Positions 1 to 7,800 of a stretch of 64,000 bases of DNA are shown here, piece after piece. The stretch is from Chryseobacterium soli (lineage in GTDB: Bacteria > Bacteroidota > Bacteroidia > Flavobacteriales > Weeksellaceae). The DNA is taken from positions 87,308 through 151,307 of the forward strand of contig NZ_JPRH01000009.1 of NCBI RefSeq assembly GCF_000737705.1. The letters are read 5' to 3'. Made by a program: the position numbers and the translations under genes. Each line of letters opens with the position of its first letter. Positions within the stretch are counted from its first letter, which is position 1. Under the pieces are notes generated by a model that made no database searches, was not told where the DNA came from, and saw nothing but the letters and a program-made list of their open reading frames with translations.

Positions 1-54
1 GGGGAGAGCGTTAGATCTTACTATAGCGTTCCGTTTACAATGAACTTTGAATAA
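1..54 (+). CDS. C-terminal end of a probable energy transducer TonB (partial)
   Basis: The first 54 bases read as 17 sense codons and a TAA, ending in SYYSVPFTMNFE. A terminal 'VPF/VPI plus alternating hydrophobic' strand is typical of TonB C-terminal domains, and the downstream PstS-like lipoprotein and TPR protein are usual neighbours of exbB/exbD/tonB clusters in Flavobacteria. Only 17 residues are visible, so this is an inference from the tail and the context. The gene begins outside the window. It is followed by a hairpin terminator. Confidence 0.45.
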   Translation, partial: GESVRSYYSVPFTMNFE

Positions 55-75
55 AATTAATATTCAAACATATTA

Positions 76-114
76 AATAAAAAGAGAGGCATATGCTTCT
101 CTTTTTATTTTTTT
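76..114 (+). terminator. Rho-independent terminator after the tonB-like gene
   Basis: A 15-bp stem (76-90 with 95-109, one G-T pair) with an ATAT loop is followed by a run of T. It separates the tonB-like gene from the next transcription unit. Confidence 0.75.
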
Positions 115-117
115 TGG

Positions 118-125
118 TATTTTTG
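118..125 (+). promoter_or_regulatory. Candidate flavobacterial -7 element (TATTTTTG)
   Basis: The sequence matches the Bacteroidota -7 consensus TAnnTTTG. It ends only 4 bases before the ATG at 130, so a transcript from it would have almost no 5' leader. No clear -33 TTG is visible. Confidence 0.35.
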
Positions 126-129
126 TTTT

Positions 130-327
130 ATGATGTTCAAATGGTTATCCTTAGTTACCGGATTTTTTTATATTGTATTGGGAATTGTAGTTATTGTCTA
201 TAAATTCTTCTTTACAATCGTGGAGCCTGCCGTTGCCTATCCTTTAGGTGCGCTTATTATTCTTTATGGTTTATTCAGAATATACAGAGCGATTTTAAAA
301 ATTAAAAATTCCAATGATGAAGAATAG
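130..327 (+). CDS. Small two-helix inner-membrane protein
   Basis: A 65-residue protein with two hydrophobic segments (about residues 5-25 and 34-53) and a charged C-terminal tail (KIKNSNDEE). I do not recognise a named domain. It overlaps the next gene by 14 bases, which implies translational coupling with the PstS-like lipoprotein. The start could also be the second Met at 133. The position after tonB and before a PstS-like and a TPR protein suggests a link to an envelope energy-transduction cluster, but no function can be read from the sequence. Confidence 0.75.
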   Translation: MMFKWLSLVTGFFYIVLGIVVIVYKFFFTIVEPAVAYPLGALIILYGLFRIYRAILKIKNSNDEE

Positions 328-1189
328 TATTAAATATGTACTAGTTTCTGTCTTCAGTATTATTTCTCTAAGCTGTAAAAAAGTAGATGATTCCATATCT
401 TATAATAAAGGTGATCTTACCATCTTTACTGATGAATCGTTTAAAAGCGTCACAGAAGCACTTGCAGATGGTTATATGGCCAGTTATCCTGAAACACACA
501 TTAAAGTTACGACCAAGAAAGAAGACCTGGGTTTTGTAGACCTGGTTGATGGTAAAGCTAAAATAATAGTGCTGTCCAGAGATCTTTCTGCAAAAGAGAC
601 TAAAGCATACGAAGATAAAGTAGATCTGAAATTCATCCCAGCGAGGTTTGCAGCAGATGCTGTAGTTTTTGTGGTTCCTAAAGAATCATCTAAAACAAGT
701 ATTTCAATGGATGAAATTACCAATGGACTTCAGTCGGATGCTAAAGACTTTATTTTTGACGGAACCAATTCCAGTAATTTAAATTTTGTAGCCCAGAAGA
801 TAGGAAAGCTGCCTAAAGATTTAAAATTCTCAATTATTTCAGGAAATCAAAATATTATAGAGCAATTAAATAAGTATCCAAATAAAATTGGAGTAGTAGG
901 ATTGAATACTTTCAGCCGTCCTTACGATAAAACAGCAGAGAAATTAAGAGAGATGGTTAAAATCCTTCCTATTGAAAAAAATGGAAAACTCTATACCGCT
1001 GATGTTACCCAATTACGTGGAATGAAATATCCTTTTACGAGAGTACTTTATTTCTTAACCAACGAAGGTGGATTTAACATAGCCAATGGCTTTATCAGAT
1101 ACTCATGTACACAGTTAGGCCAGATGATCGTCGAAAAAGAAGGACTGCAGCCCTATAATTTGTACAAAAGAGAGGTGCAAATGCGTTAA
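314..1189 (+). CDS. PstS-like periplasmic substrate-binding lipoprotein
   Basis: A 291-residue protein with a lipoprotein signal peptide: hydrophobic residues 7-19 and lipobox SLSC with Cys21. The body resembles the PstS/PBP-like fold (ITIFTDESFK near the start; ANGFIRYSCTQLGQMIVEKEGLQPY at the end is typical of PstS-like C-termini in Bacteroidota). Such proteins are annotated as phosphate-type solute-binding proteins, but no pst transporter genes are near. It sits between the small membrane protein (14-base overlap) and the TPR protein, as often seen beside exbBD-tonB in Flavobacteria. The true ligand is unknown. Met2 at 317 is an alternative start. Confidence 0.8.
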   Translation: MMKNSIKYVLVSVFSIISLSCKKVDDSISYNKGDLTIFTDESFKSVTEALADGYMASYPETHIKVTTKKEDLGFVDLVDGKAKIIVLSRDLSAKETKAYEDKVDLKFIPARFAADAVVFVVPKESSKTSISMDEITNGLQSDAKDFIFDGTNSSNLNFVAQKIGKLPKDLKFSIISGNQNIIEQLNKYPNKIGVVGLNTFSRPYDKTAEKLREMVKILPIEKNGKLYTADVTQLRGMKYPFTRVLYFLTNEGGFNIANGFIRYSCTQLGQMIVEKEGLQPYNLYKREVQMR

Positions 1190-1279
1190 AGAAATATAAA
1201 TTAACATTATACCCCATATAATTACACTATTTTGGTCTAAAAATTGTGTAGAATATAACTCAATTTAGAAAAATATAAA

Positions 1280-2929
1280 ATGAAAGATATAATGAATATG
1301 AATGTAAAGAAGATTGCTTTTGGAGCAGCTGTGGTATTTTTTGCCAACTTTGCCAGTGCACAGACGTTGCAGGATGGTATAAACAGTGTGGATAGTGATA
1401 AGTATGCACAAGCTAAAACTAATTTTACTGACATGATTGCGAAAGCACCTACTGCAGAAAATTATTTTTATTTAGGAAATACTTTCCTAAGACAAGGTGA
1501 TCCGGATTACGCTAAAGCAACAGAAAGTTTTAATAAAGGACTTGCTGCAGACAGTAAAAGCTACCTTAACAAAATTGGTCTGGCAACAGTCAAATTAGGA
1601 AAAGGAGACAAAAGTGCTATCGCTGAAATTCAAAAAGTTGTAACTGACTCTAAAGAGAAGGATGCTGAAGTATTGTTCAGAGCTGCAGAAGCTTTGACTT
1701 TATTTGAAAAGAACAACTCTCCTGACCTTGCTATTCAATTCCTGAATAAAGCAATTGAAAGAGCTCAGAAAAAAGAAGTTCCGGCTAATTATTACTATAC
1801 ACTAGGGGACGCATACAGATTAAAGAAAAATCCGGGAGATGCAATGTCTGCTTATGACAAAGCATTACCACTTGCTAAAAACAAAGCATCTGTATACACA
1901 AGAATGGGTACGCTTTGGATGGCTGCTCAATTATGGCAAAAAGCAAAAGAAAGCATAGATAAAGCCATTGCGGTAGATCCTACGTATGCGCCTGCTTATA
2001 AAGCATTAGCTTCATATGACATCAGATACCAGGAGAATGCAAAAGCAACTCAGGATTTGATCAACTATACAAAATATGCCGATGAAGATCCGTATACTTT
2101 ATTGGAAATCTCAAAATTGTATTTCACCAATGAAGATTATACGAATTCTAAGGCTGTATTAGATAAAATTTTTGATAAGATCAATGATCCTATTAAATTC
2201 AAATTAAGAGCATACCAATTGTATGCAGACGGAAAATATGCCGATGCTAAGCAAAATATGGATACTTTCGTTTCTCAGGCAGAGCAGTCAAGAGTACAGC
2301 CTTCTGACCAGGGATTACAAGGACTTATTGCTGCAGGATTAGCAAAAACAGAAACAGATGCAGCTAAAAAATCTGCATTAAATGCTGAAGCACAGCAAAA
2401 AATAGCAATTGCAAAAGCAGCAAAAGATGAGACAATGAAATGGGATATGGAGCTGGCTAAGATCTCCGGAGGAGGAGCTTCTCAGGCTGATGCAGATTCA
2501 GGACCTACCAATGCTACTATCGATGCATTGAAAAAGCAGGCTGCTGCAGATCCTAAGAATACAGATGTTTTATACAAACTGGCAACTGCTTACCAGGATG
2601 CAAAAAACTGGAATGGAGCAATCCTTACATGGCAGAAAGTAATTGTACTTCTTCCAGATTGGGCACCGGCTTATTACAGCCAGGGATATTCTTATCAGCA
2701 AGCAGGAAACAATGAAGCAGCTAAATTAGCCTATGAAAAATTCATTGCTACAGTAAAACCTGCTGATCAGGAAGCGAACAAGCAGATTTTATCATATGCC
2801 TATTTCGCTGTGGCTTATATCAGCAAAACTTCTGATGTGGCTAAAGCTAAAGATTATGTTGCAAAATCTCTTCAGTTAGATCCTACTTACCAGGATGCTG
2901 TAAAATTAAATGCAGAACTCAACAAATAA
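1280..2929 (+). CDS. TPR-repeat periplasmic protein
   Basis: A 549-residue protein with a cleavable signal peptide ending ANFASAQ. The rest is helical tetratricopeptide repeats in two blocks, about residues 25-250 (AENYFYLGNTFL, ANYYYTLGDAYR, APAYKALASYD) and 420-549 (DVLYKLATAYQ, APAYYSQGYSY). The blocks are separated by an Ala/Lys-rich stretch. The N-terminus has three candidate Met codons (1280, 1292, 1298); the last would give a more compact signal peptide. TPR proteins scaffold protein complexes, and the likely location is the periplasm. It follows the PstS-like gene by 90 bases and ends before a terminator. Confidence 0.85.
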   Translation: MKDIMNMNVKKIAFGAAVVFFANFASAQTLQDGINSVDSDKYAQAKTNFTDMIAKAPTAENYFYLGNTFLRQGDPDYAKATESFNKGLAADSKSYLNKIGLATVKLGKGDKSAIAEIQKVVTDSKEKDAEVLFRAAEALTLFEKNNSPDLAIQFLNKAIERAQKKEVPANYYYTLGDAYRLKKNPGDAMSAYDKALPLAKNKASVYTRMGTLWMAAQLWQKAKESIDKAIAVDPTYAPAYKALASYDIRYQENAKATQDLINYTKYADEDPYTLLEISKLYFTNEDYTNSKAVLDKIFDKINDPIKFKLRAYQLYADGKYADAKQNMDTFVSQAEQSRVQPSDQGLQGLIAAGLAKTETDAAKKSALNAEAQQKIAIAKAAKDETMKWDMELAKISGGGASQADADSGPTNATIDALKKQAAADPKNTDVLYKLATAYQDAKNWNGAILTWQKVIVLLPDWAPAYYSQGYSYQQAGNNEAAKLAYEKFIATVKPADQEANKQILSYAYFAVAYISKTSDVAKAKDYVAKSLQLDPTYQDAVKLNAELNK

Positions 2930-2955
2930 TTTAAATTTTAAATTATAGATAGTAT

Positions 2956-2987
2956 AACTTCCCATTCGTAATGTTTGGGAAGTTTTT
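2956..2987 (+). terminator. Terminator after the TPR gene
   Basis: Stem AACTTCCCA (2956-2964) pairs with TGGGAAGTT (2976-2984), followed by T5. Confidence 0.75.
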
Positions 2988-3083
2988 ACTTTAAATCTTA
3001 TCTTTGAAAATAGGAAACGCCCGGAGTTGAAAATTAGAAAATTATTGGGCTTCCATCTGACAAATTAAAAATAAAAAGAATAG

Positions 3084-3803
3084 ATGAAAACAGATATACT
3101 TGCCTTTGGTGCCCATCCCGACGATGTAGAATTAGGATGTGGAGGCACTGTTGCTAAATTGATTTCAGAAGGAAAAACATGTGTTATTGTTGACCTCACC
3201 AAAGGAGAACTCGGAACCAGAGGTACAGATGAGACCAGAAGAGTGGAAGCTTTAGACGCTGCCAAAATTCTAGGAGTAGCTGCAAGAGTAAATCTTGGAA
3301 TGAAAGATGGCTTTCTGGTGAATTCTGAAGAATACCAGATGGAGATCGTAAAAATGATTCGCAGATACCGCCCGGAAATCGTCTTAGCCAATGCGATTGA
3401 TGATAGACATCCGGATCATGCAAAAGCAGCGAAATTAGTATCGGATGCGTGCTTTTTAGCCGGCCTGAGAAAAATTGAAACCGTACACGAAGGAGAAAAT
3501 CAGGAGGTATGGAGACCCAAGCATATTTTTCACTATATCCAGTGGAAAGATATCAAACCTGAATTCGTGATTGACATTTCAGAGCATCTTGATAAGAAGA
3601 TCGAAGCATGTATGGCTTTCAAAACACAGTTTTATGATCCGACTTCTAAGGAACCGGTTACTCCAATTGCAACGAAAGACTTCTATGAAAGCTTAACCTA
3701 CCGTGCACAAGATCTTGGACGTTTATCGGGAGTGGCTTATGCTGAGGGATTTACGTCAGAGAAGCTCATTGCGATGAAAAATTTTGAAGGAATTGTTTGG
3801 TAA
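3084..3803 (+). CDS. bshB1: Bacillithiol biosynthesis deacetylase BshB1
   Basis: A 239-residue LmbE-like zinc N-deacetylase. The zinc-binding AHPDDVE is at residues 10-16 and HPDH at 109-112. GELGTRGT (about 41-48) and the YRAQDLGRLSG region near the C-terminus are typical of the BshB1 subfamily. It removes the acetyl group from GlcNAc-malate in bacillithiol synthesis, in the cytoplasm. Length and motifs fit the family. It stands alone between a terminator and tRNA-His; the other bsh genes are not in the window. Confidence 0.93.
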   Translation: MKTDILAFGAHPDDVELGCGGTVAKLISEGKTCVIVDLTKGELGTRGTDETRRVEALDAAKILGVAARVNLGMKDGFLVNSEEYQMEIVKMIRRYRPEIVLANAIDDRHPDHAKAAKLVSDACFLAGLRKIETVHEGENQEVWRPKHIFHYIQWKDIKPEFVIDISEHLDKKIEACMAFKTQFYDPTSKEPVTPIATKDFYESLTYRAQDLGRLSGVAYAEGFTSEKLIAMKNFEGIVW

Positions 3804-3826
3804 TTAAAAAATCTTCCCTATATTTG
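3796..3826 (+). promoter_or_regulatory. Promoter of tRNA-His (TTTG-N19-TATATTTG)
   Basis: TTTG at 3796-3799, a 19-base spacer, and TATATTTG at 3819-3826 fit the Bacteroidota promoter consensus. The tRNA starts about 13 bases later. The -33 element lies inside the last codons of bshB1. Confidence 0.7.
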
Positions 3827-3838
3827 CAACCACAAAAC

Positions 3839-3913
<75 letters not shown>

Positions 3914-3914
3914 C

Positions 3915-3950
3915 AAAAAAAGTACACTTTTTATAAGTGTACTTTTTTAT
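3915..3950 (+). terminator. Terminator after tRNA-His
   Basis: AAAAAAGTACACTT (3915-3928) pairs perfectly with AAGTGTACTTTTTT (3935-3948). The long A and T tracts could make it bidirectional. Confidence 0.8.
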
Positions 3951-4351
3951 TTTACCTCCATTCTAAAACTATATTTTTCAGGAATATAGAGATGAGAATG
4001 TTAAAATTACAGTGCAGAATTTCATTTCAGATGACAAAGTTGGGGGCTCACGAGATACAATTCAGTTATTTTTTATACTCCTTTTAAAGCGATTGAATGA
4101 TTTACCTTGTTTCTTTCGAAGCTATTTCCCGCTTTCCACTGCAATCTTTTTTTTCAAAAAAGGATTTCCGCTACAATCGGGGCTAGGGTAGTCTCATTTA
4201 TTAACTTCCCTCTTCCGGCTCCAGACTTCCTGACATTATCAAAAAAAACAAAATATCTTATTCCAAGCTCAGGTTATTATCCTTAATCCCTGCCAAACGT
4301 CATGTACCACAGAAAAAAAAATTACTACATTTATGGTGATTAACTTCAGCT
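3951..4351. other. Gene-free stretch of about 400 bases
   Basis: I see no convincing gene here. The only structured part is a direct-repeat element at about 4120-4190 (listed separately). A weak TACATTTA near 4325 could serve as a -7 box for the next gene. Confidence 0.5.
4120..4190. repeat. Paired direct-repeat element around a T8/A6 hairpin
   Basis: GCTTTCCACTGCAATC (4131-4146) and GATTTCCGCTACAATC (4163-4178) match at 13 of 16 positions and flank a T8-C-A6 core that can fold back. The motif 'CCGCTTTCC...CAATC...CAATCGGGGCTAGGG' resembles a dispersed intergenic element I recall from Flavobacteriales genomes. I could not verify this here and see no second full copy in the window. Confidence 0.45.
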
Positions 4352-4786
4352 ATGGAAATAAAAGTTACCGTAAAGCAGCTCGGAAAGAAGCATCCCATCC
4401 TCTCAGAACAAAAAATTGACATTGAATATCAGGACACCGATATCTCAGTAGAAAAACTGCTGCAATTAATTGTTCAGCAGCAGGTAGAAACATTTAATGT
4501 AAAATCATTTGAGCTGGAAGAACAGGATTATGCCAAAATTCCTATGGAAAACTATCTGAATATCCTTACCGATACCGGAAAGGTAGGTTTTGGAAGCATT
4601 TATAATCAAAAGAAAGCTGATCTTCAAAAGGCGCAAGAAAATGCTGTACAAGCTTTTGAAGATGGCATGTTTGCTGTATTTTACAATGACGAGCAACTCG
4701 AAAGTTTAACACAAATCATAGACCTAAGCTTGCAGCATACATTCGTTTTCATCAGGCTTACATTTCTGGCAGGAAGTTATTGGTAA
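4352..4786 (+). CDS. Uncharacterised 144-residue protein paired with the DUF4132 gene
   Basis: A soluble, charged protein without signal peptide or membrane segments. The N-terminal half looks beta-rich (MEIKVTVKQLGKK) and the C-terminal half helical (NQKKADLQKAQENAVQAFEDG). I do not recognise the family. It ends 26 bases before the giant DUF4132 gene on the same strand, so the two are probably co-transcribed and may work together. Confidence 0.75.
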   Translation: MEIKVTVKQLGKKHPILSEQKIDIEYQDTDISVEKLLQLIVQQQVETFNVKSFELEEQDYAKIPMENYLNILTDTGKVGFGSIYNQKKADLQKAQENAVQAFEDGMFAVFYNDEQLESLTQIIDLSLQHTFVFIRLTFLAGSYW

Positions 4787-4812
4787 ATTAAAGACACTGA
4801 ATCTCAAAATAC

Positions 4813-7800
4813 ATGGAAATCACAGAAAAATTAGAACCGAAAAAAGCGGTCAATCATTACAGGAATTTACGGAAAGAACTCAAAGACCAAATAGAAGCCG
4901 ATCCGGGATTACAAAATTCACAGCTCAAACTTAAAAAAGAAGTTGCAGAATTAGGATTGTTGATCGTTGGAAAGACCAACTATTACCAGGATTTAACCTT
5001 GGGCAGCGAGCAGGCTGAAAAAATTAAAAAACTTACACACTCTGATATTTGGGAAGACGAAGAATATTATAAACTATTGGTTTATTTTTTTGGAGATCAT
5101 GCAGAGCTGGTGAAGCATGCCTGGAATAAAATGCCTTATAAAATGTACCAGACGGGATACTACCGCCGTTCATTTCGTGCGCCCAATAATAGTAGATTTA
5201 CACTGCTTAACCAGTTAAATTTAGTGGGAAATCTGTTGCAGCTTCCAAGCGTCTATTCTTATGATAATGGGGAACAGCATTATAACCTTACCTTGGAAGA
5301 GCAAATCATTTATGATACTGCATTATCCAATAATTCGCATCAGTTTTATCTTTGGTCCACCGCAATAGATACAGGAAATACAGCCATTTATCAATTAATT
5401 GAAGATATTATTTTCAATAAACATCCCGAGGGAAAAGTATCCCGGAACATCATTAAAGCATTACTTAACAGCGAACAGCAGCGATGCTGGGAATTGGTAG
5501 AAAAGCTTCTGCTTGCGGCACAGCGGCAGGAAGGACTGAGGCAAACAGTATTGGAAGCCTTGGATGAAACCAGTATAGGCGCTTTGGAATACATAACCAA
5601 TGTAATCATAGAACATAAACTTACACGCTTCTCATCCGTTGTCCGTTCCATAGATAGCTGGACCGGTTTAGGCTGGGATACGGAGAAAGAATCCGTGGTG
5701 AAAAATATTGTGTCATTGGCTCATACCTATTTCAATAATCCGGAACAGATTCCGAATGCTGTAAAAAGTAAAAATAATAATGAAGTTTATATGGCACTCT
5801 GGGTACAGGCCGTATGGGATGTGGAAAAAACTATTCCATATCTGCACCAGCTGTTTGATACCGGAAGTATAGAAAAGAAATGTCTGGCCATAAAGTTCGC
5901 AGCAGAAACTCAGGATCCTTACATTCAGATGCCATTGTATTATAAGGCCATACTGGAAGGTGATGTGCAGGTGCTGGCATTTGCGGGAGAACCTTTATCA
6001 GAATTATTAAGTGTCAATGTAAAATCAAAATTTTTCATCAATCATGCAGATTATCCGGATTTCTTTGAGAAGCTGCATGCCCTGACTCAAAAGATTGAAA
6101 TAAAGGAAAAGAAATTTGAAGGAAAGATATTCTCATGGCTGAATGCCACTTTCAATAAAAGCAGTTTATATGCTTCCATGTTCTATCTGGTAGGAGAAGA
6201 CCGCAATAAACTGGATACCGTACTTTCCTATTTCGATCAGTTTGAACTTTCCCTGCGGGAACTGTTGACACGGAATATTTTAGAAGATTTTTACTGCTAT
6301 TCTTATTCCTATAATTTTGAAAAAAGGAAAAAAGCGGTCACTCCATTCCAGAAAGAATTTGCCTTTACCATTATAAAAGACCGCGGGGAATCTATGGTAG
6401 CTTCGGGAATTAATGTATTGCAGCAAAATCCTTTACATACAGAGGAGGTAATGAGGTTCTTTGATTTATTTAAAAGAAAAAGCGGAACCCTTCGAAAGAA
6501 ACTGATTGAACTTGTATTGCAACAGGAAGATGGAGTAGTTACGCCATTGGTTGATCAGCTAATGACCCAGGGAGACATTGAACAACGAACGGCTTCGCTG
6601 GATATCATGCTTCAGCTTCAGAAAAATAAAAGAGTATCCGCTCAAATTGGAAACTGGACGCAACAGTATGCTGAAAAACCGAAGGTAACGGAAAGAGAAC
6701 AGAGCCTTCTCGATCAGCTTGCTCCTTCCGAAGATAAAAAACTCCTTTCAGCAGAAAATGGATTCGGGTTCTATGATCCTACCGCAATTTCAACGTTTGA
6801 ACTGCCAGCAGTAGAGAATGATTCAGTATATCTGCAGGCTATCAAAAAAGATAAATATGGTTTTACGCAATCTCTGGATCAGATCAAAGCAGAATTAAAA
6901 AAGTTGAACGATCTTTTCCTGAGCCATAAAGACCATGAATATGAAGCAGAGGAATGGAGTGGTGCTAAAGAAAAAGTCCTGATGGGAAATTCCTTCCGCC
7001 AGATCGTCAATAAAACAGAAGGCTTTACCCCTGAACAATTGGCTGAAAACTATCCGTTGCATGAAGTATGGGAACAGTGGTATAAAGATTCAGGATTACA
7101 GCCACGGGATTTGTTTTTATTGACATTCATTGATAATTGCGACAGAAAGGTGTTCAGAGATTTTCTGGATGGCTATGTGTTTTATCATAAGGAGATCATT
7201 CCTAACCCAATGAAAGGAAACTATTATTGGGATAATCCGATCAGTAGAATTCTGACAGCACTACAATATAAATTTGTATTTGCAGAAAAAACAGACTTCT
7301 TAATTGATGCATGCAGCACCCTGTTTGCCCATCTTCCTGAGAATATTATCAACTATAAAGGGAAAGATGATAAAGACTATTATTATACGTACAGAGGAAA
7401 TGGCTGGCAGCAATTAGGCTTTTTCGATGTCTTTTTGAGAGCGATTCCTTTAAAAAATCTTACCGATGAACAGCATATCAAACAGTGGAATTTTTACCGA
7501 TGGATGCAGTATAATGGATTACCGGAAAACATCAAAATCAGTGTGCCTCCTTTCTATCTGTTTTGTAAGGCCTATGAACTGAACATCATTACCAAAGGCG
7601 AGCTGTATGAAGGAATTCTCACGGCGGAATCTGCTATCCGCGATCTTACAAGAGTTGAATCATACCATCATTTTGAAAAATACCTGGAAATATTTCCTTT
7701 CCTAAAACCGATGATTGAGGAAATACAAAATAATTTCCTGGATATTGAGCTGATTCGTGGGGATGCCAATACTGCCGTTTCCCATTTTGTCCAGGAATTT

